Below are positions 10,058 to 18,130 of a stretch of DNA of 64,000 bases, in pieces. The notes under the pieces are model-generated. The model saw only the letters and a program-made list of their open reading frames with translations. It made no database searches and was not told where the DNA came from. The translations under genes were made by a program, and so were the position numbers. Position 1 is the first letter of the stretch, and each line of letters begins with the position of its first letter. The DNA is taken from positions 248,001 to 312,000 of the forward strand of contig JADJQM010000003.1 in NCBI GenBank assembly GCA_016712715.1. The letters run 5' to 3'. The stretch is from Rhodospirillaceae bacterium. Its GTDB lineage: Bacteria; Pseudomonadota; Alphaproteobacteria; Dongiales; Dongiaceae.

Positions 10058-10094
10058 AGAAACGGCCCGGTTGCCCGGGCCGCTCTCCGTTTCT
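10058..10094 (-). terminator. Terminator of the second peptide-binding-protein gene
   Basis: Nested complementary arms occur here: outer AGAAACGG / CCGTTTCT, inner CGGCCCGG / CCGGGCCG with a short loop. The hairpin lies 16 bp beyond the stop of the minus-strand gene ending at 10110, and the minus-strand 3' side ends in GTTTCT. It separates that gene from the importer operon downstream. Confidence 0.65.
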
Positions 10095-10109
10095 GTCAAT
10101 TGGCCGGGA

Positions 10110-11804
10110 TTACTTGTCCCACCACATGGCTTCGCAGAAGTAATACTCCGTCGGGTGCGGCAGGTAGCCCTTCAGCTGCTTGTCGAAGGGCTGGTAGCTC
10201 TGACGCCACAACGGTTGGACGATCGGGCCTTCTTCCTGCATCAGGTGCTCGATCTCCTTGATCACTTCCTTGCGCGCGGCGAGATCGACCAGGCCTTCGG
10301 CCTTGGTCAGCAACTCGTCGAACTTCGCGTTTTTGAAGTTGCTCTCGTTCCATGGCACGCCGGTCCGGTAGGCCAGACCCAGCACCATGATGCCGAGTGG
10401 ACGATGGGTCCACACGGTGAAGCCGAACGGCACCTTGGTCCAGACGTCCCAGAACTGGGCCGAGGGGAGCACGGTGAGCTTCACGCGGATGCCGGCTTCG
10501 GCCCATTGCTGGACCATCGCCTGGCAAGCCGTCGGTTCCCAATCGGGATCCTTCTTGGCGTGGAGTTCGACATCGATGCCGTCCGGATAGCCGGCGTCAG
10601 CCAGCAGCTTCTTGGCGGCGTCGAGATCGCGCGGCATCGGCATGTCGACGAATTCCGGATGCACCGGCGAGACATGGTGATGCTGCGCCGGGGTGCCGAG
10701 TTCGCCATAGGCAATCTTGGCGACGGCAGCGCAATCGATGGCAAGGCGCATGGCCTTGCGCACGCGGGGATCATCGAACGGCTTCTCGTCACAATGCATG
10801 CGGGCAACCGCCGTCTGCGCCGTGTTGATCTTGTGCAGTTCGACATGCTCCAGCTTCTGGATGCTGGGATAGACCTTGATGTCGGCGTCGTAGAGGCCGT
10901 CGACCTGCTTCGAGGCCAAGGCCGCAAGCTTGGTCGCCGGATCGTCGCCAAGATCGACAAAGTGCACTTCGTCGAGATAGGGACCTTCGCCCCAATAGTC
11001 CGCGCGTGCCTTCAGAACCACTTTCTTGCCGACTTCGATTTCGGCCGGCTCGAACGCGCCCGTACCAATGGCGCCGACGCCCCACTTGCCTTCGTCCTTC
11101 GGATGCAGAATGAGGGCCGGGTAATGGAACAGGTTCTCCGGCACAGCCAAGGTCGAGACCTGGCCGTTGAGCTTGATGGTATGGTCGTCGACCTTTTCGA
11201 TCGCGTTCGCATCCCACAGCTCGGTGGTCATCTTCGGGTTGCCGGCTTCGTCTTTTTGACCGGTATCGACTTCCTTCAGCATGAAGCCCTGGAACAGGCC
11301 CAGCACCGACGAACCCACATTGGGGTCGAGCCAGCGCTTGATGTTCCAGATGACATGGTCGGCATTGAGCATGTCGCCGTTCGACCACTTCACATCCTTG
11401 CGGACGCGCAGCGTCCAGGTCTTGAGGTCGGCGCTCGGCTCCCAGCTTTCAAGCAGGATGGGAACGGTGATGCCGTCGCCCAGCGTCCGGGTCAGATAGT
11501 CGTTGGATTGGCGGACGATGTTGGAATCGTAGACCCACGAGAACGTCGCGGGGTTGTCGACGGCCGGAACGCGCGCGCCAATGCGCAGGACGCCGCCCTT
11601 TTTCGGGGTCTGCGCCTGGGCAGCACCGATCATGTCACCGCCCAGCACTTTGCCGGCGATGCCATAGGCAACGCCCGCCGACATGCCGAGGAGCGTCGCC
11701 GTCCGCAAGAAATCGCGGCGGCCGATATGCCGCTGCTCCAGCGCCTCGACCAACCGGGGAATGTCCGGATGTTGGCCTTCGCCTTTGCCAGATCGAAAAG
11801 TCAT
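10110..11804 (-). CDS. Peptide-type ABC transporter substrate-binding protein (second, Tat-exported)
   Basis: A 564-residue SBP_bac_5 family binding protein. ATG 11804 is chosen because GGGAGG (11811-11816) lies at ideal spacing. The longer frame to 11873 has no such site. Around residue 28 a twin-arginine motif (GRRDFLRTATLLG) is followed by a hydrophobic segment ending at AQAQ. The mature start is KKGGVLRIGARVP. It is related to but clearly different from the binding protein at 8108-9691. It is transcribed in the same direction, but a terminator at 10058-10094 lies between them. It may be an alternative ligand receptor for the same permeases, since it has no permease or ATPase genes of its own here. 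Confidence 0.88.
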   Translation of the reverse strand: MTFRSGKGEGQHPDIPRLVEALEQRHIGRRDFLRTATLLGMSAGVAYGIAGKVLGGDMIGAAQAQTPKKGGVLRIGARVPAVDNPATFSWVYDSNIVRQSNDYLTRTLGDGITVPILLESWEPSADLKTWTLRVRKDVKWSNGDMLNADHVIWNIKRWLDPNVGSSVLGLFQGFMLKEVDTGQKDEAGNPKMTTELWDANAIEKVDDHTIKLNGQVSTLAVPENLFHYPALILHPKDEGKWGVGAIGTGAFEPAEIEVGKKVVLKARADYWGEGPYLDEVHFVDLGDDPATKLAALASKQVDGLYDADIKVYPSIQKLEHVELHKINTAQTAVARMHCDEKPFDDPRVRKAMRLAIDCAAVAKIAYGELGTPAQHHHVSPVHPEFVDMPMPRDLDAAKKLLADAGYPDGIDVELHAKKDPDWEPTACQAMVQQWAEAGIRVKLTVLPSAQFWDVWTKVPFGFTVWTHRPLGIMVLGLAYRTGVPWNESNFKNAKFDELLTKAEGLVDLAARKEVIKEIEHLMQEEGPIVQPLWRQSYQPFDKQLKGYLPHPTEYYFCEAMWWDK

Positions 11805-12184
11805 TAGAAACCTCCCTGTGGAAAAACTTCCCTGTGTCGCGCGCACCAGATCGGTGCACGCTTGCCGCATCAACCGCCGGTTATTTCCGGAACGCCCACC
11901 CTGGTTCGGTCCGCTTGGTCTTGGTGGCGGTGTCTCGTAAATCTTAGTTTCATACAGCTTCGACCGAAAATCATTCCATCGTCAATCGTCCATGCGAAAG
12001 TCGCATCATGACCTGAGCCTGGGTAATCATGGTCGATGGAGATCAAAACGGCATTGGTATGGGATTGGCGGAAAAGGATCTGCCCGGACAGGTGCGGCCC
12101 CTGGACTTGCGGCAACCGTCCGGACGCGCTATTGCCCGGATGAACCCGCATTTCCGCCCGACGATTTCCGCCCCACGAGGCCAT
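11805..12184. other. Divergent intergenic region between peptide-binding-protein gene and ribB
   Basis: These 380 bp hold no convincing gene. The sequence TCCCTGTG occurs twice (11813-11820 and 11829-11836), so the minus-strand ribosome site is partly duplicated. A short perfect inverted repeat, ATGCGA-AAG-TCGCAT, lies at about 11992-12006. I looked for the conserved boxes of an FMN riboswitch ahead of ribB and did not find them. Confidence 0.5.
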
Positions 12185-13264
12185 ATGACCGCGAAGCTCC
12201 ACAAGATCGAAGACGCCATCGCCGACATCGCCGCCGGCCGCCCTGTGATCGTGGTCGATGACGAGGATCGCGAAAACGAAGGCGATCTGATCATGGCGGC
12301 GTCGAAGGCCACACCGGAATATGTAGCCTTCTTCATCCGACACACCAGCGGCATCCTGTGCACCCCCCTGACCCGGGCCGATGCCCGGCGCCTGCACCTG
12401 TCGCCCATGGTGGCGGACAACGTGGCGCCCCATGCCACGGCCTTCACCGTCTCGATCGACTATGCCAAGGACCTCACCACCGGCATTTCGGCGCAAGAAC
12501 GTTGCGCCTGCATCCGGGCGCTGGCCAATCCGAACGTGGCGGCCGAGGATTTCGTGCGCCCGGGCCATATCTTCCCGCTCATCGCCCGCGAGGGCGGCGT
12601 CCTCATCCGGTCCGGCCATACCGAGGCCGCGGTGGACATGTCGCGCCTCGCTGGTTTGCCGCCGGTCGGGCTTATCGCGGAACTGGTCAATGATGACGGC
12701 ACGGTCAAGCGCCTGCCCGAAATCATGACCTTTGCCGCAGAGCACAAACTGCTGGTGGTATCGATCGACGACCTCATCGCCTATCGCCAGCAGCGGGAAT
12801 CGCTCATCACCCGCACCTCGGAAGGCGATATCCGGACGGCGATCGGGCCCGCGCGCGCGGTGGTCTATTCGACCGCCTTCGACGCGGCGCACCATATCGC
12901 GGTGATCTACGGCGATATCGGCGACGGGCGCGACGTCATGATCCGCCTGCAGCAGGAAGAAGCCATGACCGACGTGTTCGACCCGGAACATGGCAGCGTC
13001 ATGCGCGCCCTGAAGCAGATCAAGGCTGCGGGCCGCGGCATCATCATCTATCTGCGCGAAGGCGCCGTCGGTGTGACACCATCGGCCCCGCATGCGGCGG
13101 GCAGCGAGGCCTCGCGCCTGGAGCAATGGCGCGAAGTGGGGCTCGGCGCGCAGATTCTGAAGGATCTCGGTGTGAAATCGATCCGCGTCATTGCCACCAA
13201 GGAGCGCCAATATATGGGCCTCTCCGGCTTTGGTGTCGAAATCCTCGGCACCGAGCGGCTCTGA
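12185..13264 (+). CDS. ribB: 3,4-dihydroxy-2-butanone 4-phosphate synthase with degenerate GTP cyclohydrolase II-like domain
   Basis: A 359-residue riboflavin-pathway enzyme. Residues 1-205 are the DHBP synthase domain, which turns ribulose 5-phosphate into the four-carbon riboflavin precursor. Visible motifs are VVDDEDRENEGDLIMAA (metal and substrate acids), HTSGILC and RSGHTEAAVD. Residues 210-359 resemble GTP cyclohydrolase II (GQAILKDLGV-type region as GAQILKDLGVKSIRV). However, the zinc-binding cysteines of active RibA (SECxTGD...RCDCG) are replaced: the matching stretch reads RLQQEEAMTDVFDP and has none. So only the RibB activity is expected. ATG 12185 starts right at the family N-terminus. 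The open frame back to 12029 is not family-like. The SDR gene follows 3 bp after the stop. Confidence 0.9.
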   Translation: MTAKLHKIEDAIADIAAGRPVIVVDDEDRENEGDLIMAASKATPEYVAFFIRHTSGILCTPLTRADARRLHLSPMVADNVAPHATAFTVSIDYAKDLTTGISAQERCACIRALANPNVAAEDFVRPGHIFPLIAREGGVLIRSGHTEAAVDMSRLAGLPPVGLIAELVNDDGTVKRLPEIMTFAAEHKLLVVSIDDLIAYRQQRESLITRTSEGDIRTAIGPARAVVYSTAFDAAHHIAVIYGDIGDGRDVMIRLQQEEAMTDVFDPEHGSVMRALKQIKAAGRGIIIYLREGAVGVTPSAPHAAGSEASRLEQWREVGLGAQILKDLGVKSIRVIATKERQYMGLSGFGVEILGTERL

Positions 13265-13267
13265 GCC

Positions 13268-14041
13268 ATGGCGCCATCAGCCCAGCCGCAGATTGCCTTT
13301 GTCACCGGCGGCGCCAAGCGCCTGGGCCGCGCCATCGCCCTGAAGCTGGCTGGTGCCGGCTGGGACGTGGCCGTTCATTGCCACAGTTCGATTAACGAGG
13401 CCGAAGCGACGGCTGCTGAGATCCGCGCACTCGGGCGGCGCGCCCTGGTGCTGCAGGCCGACCTTGGCCAGGAAGCCGAAGTCGAGCAGTTGCTGCCGGC
13501 CATCGGGCGCGACCTGGGGCCAGTGAGCTGCCTGGTCAACAACGCCTCGGTCTTCGAGATGGACAAGGTCGACACGGCGACCAGGGAGAGCTGGGACCGG
13601 CATATCGAGACCAATCTGCGGGCACCCCTGGTGCTGTCGCAGGCCTTCGCCAGACAATTGCCGGCGGGTGTTCCAGGCAACATCATCAACATGCTCGATC
13701 AGCGGGTGTGGAAGCTCACGCCCTATTTCCTGTCCTACACCGTGGCGAAGATGGGCCTGTGGACCCTGACCCGGACGCTGGCCCTGGCGCTGGCGCCGCA
13801 GATCCGGGTCAATGCCATCGGGCCCGGCCCGACCCTGCCCAGCCCGCGCCAAACGCCAGAGCATTTCGCCGCGCAATCGGCGGCCATGCCACTGGGCCAT
13901 GGGACGACACCCGATGAAATCGCCGCGGCGGCGCTCTATATCCTGTCCTCGCCCTCGATGACCGGACAGATGATCGCGCTGGACGGGGGCGAGCATCTGG
14001 GCTGGCAGGTGCCCAACAAGGGCTTCCAGCCGAAAGAATAG
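13268..14041 (+). CDS. SDR oxidoreductase, pteridine reductase (FolM/PTR1) type
   Basis: A 257-residue short-chain dehydrogenase. The nucleotide motif is TGGAKRLG, the TGxxxRxG form typical of pteridine reductases, not the common TGxxxGxG. The usual catalytic serine region reads INMLDQR, with Asp where classical SDRs have Ser, as in PTR1 (NMVD). The YxxxK pair is present in SYTVAKMG. PTR1/FolM enzymes reduce dihydropterins such as dihydromonapterin or dihydrofolate with NADPH. The neighbour folB (dihydroneopterin aldolase, 150 bp downstream) supports a pterin role. It starts 3 bp after ribB and is likely co-transcribed. The exact pterin is an inference. Confidence 0.82.
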   Translation: MAPSAQPQIAFVTGGAKRLGRAIALKLAGAGWDVAVHCHSSINEAEATAAEIRALGRRALVLQADLGQEAEVEQLLPAIGRDLGPVSCLVNNASVFEMDKVDTATRESWDRHIETNLRAPLVLSQAFARQLPAGVPGNIINMLDQRVWKLTPYFLSYTVAKMGLWTLTRTLALALAPQIRVNAIGPGPTLPSPRQTPEHFAAQSAAMPLGHGTTPDEIAAAALYILSSPSMTGQMIALDGGEHLGWQVPNKGFQPKE

Positions 14042-14190
14042 CCAGCCCTGGCCGGAGAGCCTATAATGCCATCGAACCATGGGCCCCAGGGTGCGGCCCT
14101 CCCATTCACCCCCATCGCCCCAGAGCGCGGCGATCGGTGCGGTGCCCCAAAGCCGGCCGCAGGCCGTCTCAGTGAGGAGGTCCAGGGACC

Positions 14191-14598
14191 ATGAATCCAT
14201 TGGAAAAAGTTTTGCCATTGCCAAACATCGCGCCGGCCCGGACGATGCGTGTCTTTATCCGCGACCTGGTCCTGCCCTGCAGCATCGGCATCCACCAGCA
14301 TGAGCGCCTAGCGCAGCAGCGGGTGCAGATCAATGTCGAACTGACGTGCCTCGAGCACCCGGCGATCAACGACGATGTCGACAATGTGGTCTGCTATGCG
14401 ACCGCCGTCATGGGGATCAAGGCCGTGGTCGCGGACGGGCATATCAACCTGGTCGAAACCCTGGCCGACCGGGTTGCGGATGTGTGCCTTGCCGACCACC
14501 GGGTGCTCAATGCCAAGATCCGAATCGACAAGCTCGACGTGTTCAAGGAGGCCTTCAGCGTGGGGGTGGAAATCGAGCGCAGCCGGGCTGGACGATAG
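14191..14598 (+). CDS. folB: Dihydroneopterin aldolase
   Basis: A 135-residue FolB-family protein. FolB cleaves 7,8-dihydroneopterin to the hydroxymethyl-dihydropterin used in folate synthesis. The family shape is visible: RVFIRDLVLPCSIGIHQHER at the first strand (the GIxxxER segment) and the catalytic-glutamate region NLVETLADRVAD. The lysine region reads AKIRIDKLDVF. A strong ribosome site (GAGGAGG) precedes ATG 14191. About 20 extra N-terminal residues are present before the fold. It follows the pteridine-reductase-type SDR. Confidence 0.9.
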   Translation: MNPLEKVLPLPNIAPARTMRVFIRDLVLPCSIGIHQHERLAQQRVQINVELTCLEHPAINDDVDNVVCYATAVMGIKAVVADGHINLVETLADRVADVCLADHRVLNAKIRIDKLDVFKEAFSVGVEIERSRAGR

Positions 14599-15045
14599 GC
14601 TGGGCCGGAACGCGAAATTTTGCCCGCCGAGGAGTCGGAAAATTCCTGACCGATTCACCAAAAGTTAAACCTTTCAGGACTCTACCGACCGATTCCTGAG
14701 CCAAGTTGTTCACAACGGCTTGCCCGAGTCCGATGGCCCCAGAAGAGTCAAGACTGAATTCCATTCGTGACGATGATGTTGCAAGTCGCGCCATATAAAT
14801 CTCGTGATTACAGATACTTATATTTTTTGCCTAATTTTTGAGCAGACGCAGGGAAAGCCTGATTCCACGACCAGTCGGAGAAAGCTACCGGCGATATCGA
14901 CAGACTTATCCACAGAAATGGTGGATATCCCTGAAGTTACTTGAGCGGCGCTGCCATGCTAGCTTCCGGGCTCCGGAGCCGGGCCTTGGAACATCCCTTG
15001 GAAGCGGCAAATCCGGTCCCTAATTATCCGTTCTATGACAAGCCG
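14599..15045. promoter_or_regulatory. AT-rich intergenic region with GANTC cluster and DnaA box
   Basis: This gene-free stretch lies ahead of uvrC. Six GANTC sites fall within 118 bp (14632, 14652, 14678, 14691, 14726, 14745), with a seventh at 14861. GACCGATTC occurs twice (14648, 14687). A near-perfect 9-bp inverted repeat (14674-14682 / 14691-14699) has a GANTC in each arm. The 14791-14840 segment is only 26% G+C (13 of 50). A consensus DnaA box, TTATCCACA, is at 14906-14914, and a one-mismatch box, TTGTTCACA, is at 14706-14714. GANTC is the CcrM methylation site of alphaproteobacteria. A methylation/DnaA-sensitive promoter, or an origin-like element, is inferred. Confidence 0.6.
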
Positions 15046-17013
15046 ATGGGCATGATTGACGATCCAGAACATCCACATCCGGGCGAGGCGGATCTCGACG
15101 ACCTGGAGACGCCCGGCGAGGGCACGCCGCGCCCGCGCGGCATCAGCCGGCTCGCCCATGGCGCCGCCATCATCAAGGCCAAGGTGCGTAACCTGCCCGC
15201 CGCGCCCGGCTGCTACCGGATGATTTCGGCCAGCGGCGAAGTGCTCTATGTCGGCAAGGCCAAGGACCTCCGGAAGCGGGTCACCAACTACACGCTGCCC
15301 AACCGGCAGCCCAACCGCACCCAGCGCATGATCGCCGAAACGGCGACCATGGAGTTCGTCACGACCCATACCGAGGTCGAGGCGCTGCTGCTGGAAGCCA
15401 ATCTCATCAAGCGCTACCGCCCACGCTTCAATGTGCTGCTGCGGGACGACAAGAGCTTTCCCTATATCCTGATCACGGCCGACCATCCGGCGCCGCAGAT
15501 CACCAAGCATCGCGGGGCGCGCAACCGGCCGGGCCAGTATTTCGGACCGTTTGCCTCGGCCGGCGCCGTCAACCGGACGATCGTCGCCTTGCAGCGAGCG
15601 TTCCTGCTCCGGCCCTGCTCGGATTCGATCTTCGCCAGCCGCACGCGACCGTGCCTCCAGTACCAGATCAAGCGCTGCTCGGCGCCCTGCGTCAGCCGCA
15701 TCACGCCGGAGGCCTATGCCGAACTGGTCGAGGAGGCGCGCGACTTCCTCACGGGCAAGAGCGACAAGGTCAAGCAGCGCCTGGGCGCCGAGATGCAGAA
15801 GGCATCGGACGCGCTTGAGTTCGAACATGCCGCCAAGCTGCGCGACCGGCTGCAGGCCTTCGCCCTCATCCAGAGCCGCCAGGACATTTACCTGGAAGGC
15901 GTCGAGGAGGCCGATATCGTCGCCGCCTATCATGAAAGCGGGCATAGCTGCATCCAGGTGTTCTTCTTCCGCAACCACGGCAATTACGGCAACCGCGCCT
16001 ATTTTCCGGCCCATGACAAGACCACCGAGCCGCCGGAGATCCTGGCGGCGTTCCTGGCGCAGTTCTATGAGAACAAGACGCCGCCGCGCCTCATCCTGGT
16101 CAACGAGATGCCAGCGGAGATCGATCTCCTCACCGAGGCGCTGAGCTTGCGCGCCGGGCGCAAGGTCGAAATCCTGGCACCGCAGCGCGGCGACAAACGG
16201 AAGCCGGTCGAACATGCCATGGCCAATGCCAAGGAAGCGCTGGCGCGGCGCATGGCGGAGAGTGCATCCCAAGCCAAGTTGATGCTGGGGATGGCCGATA
16301 TTTTTGGTCTGGAGGCGCCGCCCAAGCGGATCGAGGTTTATGACAACAGCCATATCTCGGGCACCAATGCCTATGGCTGCATGATCGTGGCCGGGCCCGA
16401 CGGCTTCATGAAGAACCAGTATCGCAAGTTCAGCATCAAGCCCGCCAATGAGGAGGCCGGCGAAGCGCCGATCGAGCCCGGCGATGACTACGCCATGATG
16501 CGCCAGGTGCTCACCCGCCGCTTCACGCGGGCGCTGAAGGAAGATCCGGACGATACCCATGCGACCTGGCCGGATCTGGTGCTGATCGACGGTGGCCAGG
16601 GACAGCTCAGCGTCACCATGGAGGTGTTCGCCGAGCTCGGCATCGACGATGTGGCGGTGGCGGCCATCGCTAAGGGCCCGGACCGCAATGCCGGGCGCGA
16701 GCGCTTCTTCATGCCGGGGCGCGAACCGTTCGGCCTCGACCCCAAGCATCCGGTGCTCTATTACCTGCAGCGCCTGCGCGACGAGGCGCACCGTTTCGCC
16801 ATCGGGACTCACCGCGCCAAAAGGTCGAGCGATATCGCCAAATCGCCGCTCGACGATGTGGCCGGCATCGGCGCCAAGCGCAAGAAGGCGCTGCTCATGC
16901 ATTTTGGCTCGGCGCGCGCCGTGGCGCAGGCGGGGCTCACCGACCTCGCCTCGGTACCCGGTATCTCGGAAACGGTGGCAAAGGTGATCTACGATCATTT
17001 CCACCAGAGCTGA
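15046..17013 (+). CDS. uvrC: Excinuclease ABC subunit C
   Basis: A 655-residue UvrC, which makes both incisions around DNA lesions in nucleotide excision repair with UvrA and UvrB. Domains in order: GIY-YIG nuclease (PGCYRMISASGEVLYVGKAK, about residues 55-130), a cysteine cluster (RPCSD...CSAPCVSRI), the UVR motif that binds UvrB (EFEHAAKLRDRLQ), the RNase-H-like nuclease domain (YDNSHISG, LVLIDGGQGQL) and tandem helix-hairpin-helix DNA binding at the C-terminus (VAGIGAKRKKALLMHFGS; VPGISETVA). ATG 15046 is the first good start. The frame stays open to 14941 through a TTG and an ATG at 14956, so a longer N-terminus is possible. Confidence 0.93.
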   Translation: MGMIDDPEHPHPGEADLDDLETPGEGTPRPRGISRLAHGAAIIKAKVRNLPAAPGCYRMISASGEVLYVGKAKDLRKRVTNYTLPNRQPNRTQRMIAETATMEFVTTHTEVEALLLEANLIKRYRPRFNVLLRDDKSFPYILITADHPAPQITKHRGARNRPGQYFGPFASAGAVNRTIVALQRAFLLRPCSDSIFASRTRPCLQYQIKRCSAPCVSRITPEAYAELVEEARDFLTGKSDKVKQRLGAEMQKASDALEFEHAAKLRDRLQAFALIQSRQDIYLEGVEEADIVAAYHESGHSCIQVFFFRNHGNYGNRAYFPAHDKTTEPPEILAAFLAQFYENKTPPRLILVNEMPAEIDLLTEALSLRAGRKVEILAPQRGDKRKPVEHAMANAKEALARRMAESASQAKLMLGMADIFGLEAPPKRIEVYDNSHISGTNAYGCMIVAGPDGFMKNQYRKFSIKPANEEAGEAPIEPGDDYAMMRQVLTRRFTRALKEDPDDTHATWPDLVLIDGGQGQLSVTMEVFAELGIDDVAVAAIAKGPDRNAGRERFFMPGREPFGLDPKHPVLYYLQRLRDEAHRFAIGTHRAKRSSDIAKSPLDDVAGIGAKRKKALLMHFGSARAVAQAGLTDLASVPGISETVAKVIYDHFHQS

Positions 17014-17023
17014 TCGGGCCGTC

Positions 17024-17353
17024 TTACCGCGGGATGCTGTTTGAGAGGGTGTTGATCACCAGAACGCCGCCCAGGATCATGGCGAGACCGAGCACAGCCC
17101 AGAAATCCAGTTTCTGGCCAAAGGCGACATAGCCGATACCGGCAATCAGCACGATGCCAAAGCCGCACCAGACGGCATAGGCGATGCCGATCGGGATGAC
17201 CTTGAGGGCGAGGCCGAGGAAATAGAAGGTGCCCACATAGCAGACGATCGTGCCCAGCGTGGGCCATAGGCGGGTGAAACCGTCCGCCTGTTTGAGGAGG
17301 CTGGTGGCGATCACCTCGAAGACAATGGCCAGCATCAGGTGAATCAGGTGCAT
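17024..17353 (-). CDS. Small multidrug resistance (SMR) transporter, EmrE/SugE type
   Basis: A 109-residue, four-helix inner-membrane protein of the SMR family. SMR proteins work as dimers exchanging protons for cationic drugs or guanidinium. The key membrane glutamate is in AIVFEVIATSLLKQADGF. AYAVWCGFGIVLIA corresponds to the AYAxWxGxG signature of helix 3, and LGLAMILGGVLVIN forms helix 4. ATG 17353 gives the family-length protein. A TTG three codons earlier (17362) has a slightly better purine-rich leader. The gene is convergent with uvrC, 10 bp away. Drug versus guanidinium specificity cannot be told from the sequence. Confidence 0.88.
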   Translation of the reverse strand: MHLIHLMLAIVFEVIATSLLKQADGFTRLWPTLGTIVCYVGTFYFLGLALKVIPIGIAYAVWCGFGIVLIAGIGYVAFGQKLDFWAVLGLAMILGGVLVINTLSNSIPR

Positions 17354-17531
17354 TTGTTCCAACTTTCCCCGTTATGGCAGCGCAACATATCGCAGGCCTG
17401 CACCCGGCCCTAGCGCCGTGATCACCTTCCTGCGATGCAACTGGGCCATGCGCCGGGCCCCTGTGACAGGGGAACACGTTCCTGCTATGGTCCGGCATCC
17501 CATCGGATTCCAGTCTGTTGCGAAAGTCGCC

Positions 17532-18095
17532 ATGCCGAACATTGCCAATATCCTGACCCTGTCGCGGATCGCCTCCATCCCGCTGATCGCCGCCCTGCTG
17601 TTTTTCGAGCAGCCCGTGTTCCGCTGGACGGCGCTGGTGCTCTATGCAGTCGCCTGCATCACCGATTTCTTCGACGGCTATATCGCGCGCCGCATGGACC
17701 AGGTCTCGGCGCTGGGCCGGTTCCTCGATCCCATCGCCGACAAGCTGGTGGTGGGGGCCATCCTGATGGCGATGACGGCGACGCAGCAGATCGACGGCTG
17801 GTCGGTGCTGCCGGCCCTCATCATCATGTGCCGCGAGATCATGGTCTCGGGCCTCCGCGAATATCTGGCAACGCTCAAAATCGGCGTGCCGGTGACGCTG
17901 CTGGCCAAATGGAAGACCACCCTTCAGATGGTGGCCCTGGGATTCCTCATCGTCGGCGATGCCGGTCCCGGCTGGCTGCCGGTGACGCTGATCGGCGATG
18001 CACTGCTGTGGATCGCGGCGGTGCTCACCGTCATGACGGGCTATGACTATCTACGCGTCGGCATCAAGCACATGGCAGACGGGCAGCAGACCTAG
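17532..18095 (+). CDS. pgsA: CDP-diacylglycerol--glycerol-3-phosphate phosphatidyltransferase
   Basis: A 187-residue integral membrane enzyme that forms phosphatidylglycerophosphate, the first step to phosphatidylglycerol and cardiolipin. The CDP-alcohol phosphotransferase signature DGxxARx8Gx3Dx3D is complete: DGYIARR, then G in SALGRF, then the LDPIAD aspartates. About five membrane segments are visible. The ATG at 17532 begins the typical MPNIANILTLSRI N-terminus. The frame upstream to 17418 is not family-like. The stop codon shares a base with a possible GTG start of mobB (18095). Confidence 0.93.
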   Translation: MPNIANILTLSRIASIPLIAALLFFEQPVFRWTALVLYAVACITDFFDGYIARRMDQVSALGRFLDPIADKLVVGAILMAMTATQQIDGWSVLPALIIMCREIMVSGLREYLATLKIGVPVTLLAKWKTTLQMVALGFLIVGDAGPGWLPVTLIGDALLWIAAVLTVMTGYDYLRVGIKHMADGQQT

Positions 18096-18130
18096 TGTCG
18101 TCGATCAATTCCGGTGAGCTGGCGACGACC

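Noticed and set aside
8162..11807. Two near-600-residue plus-strand frames opposite the peptide-binding proteins
   Set aside because: Antisense shadows. The real proteins have Tat signals, ribosome sites and SBP_bac_5 strands.
11945..12184. Possible FMN riboswitch upstream of ribB
   Set aside because: The conserved RFN boxes (AGGG-type start, CCCnACCGGCGGT-type core) could not be found.
14599..15045. Chromosomal replication origin
   Set aside because: Only one consensus DnaA box was found and the flanking genes are not typical of alphaproteobacterial origins. Kept as origin-like only.
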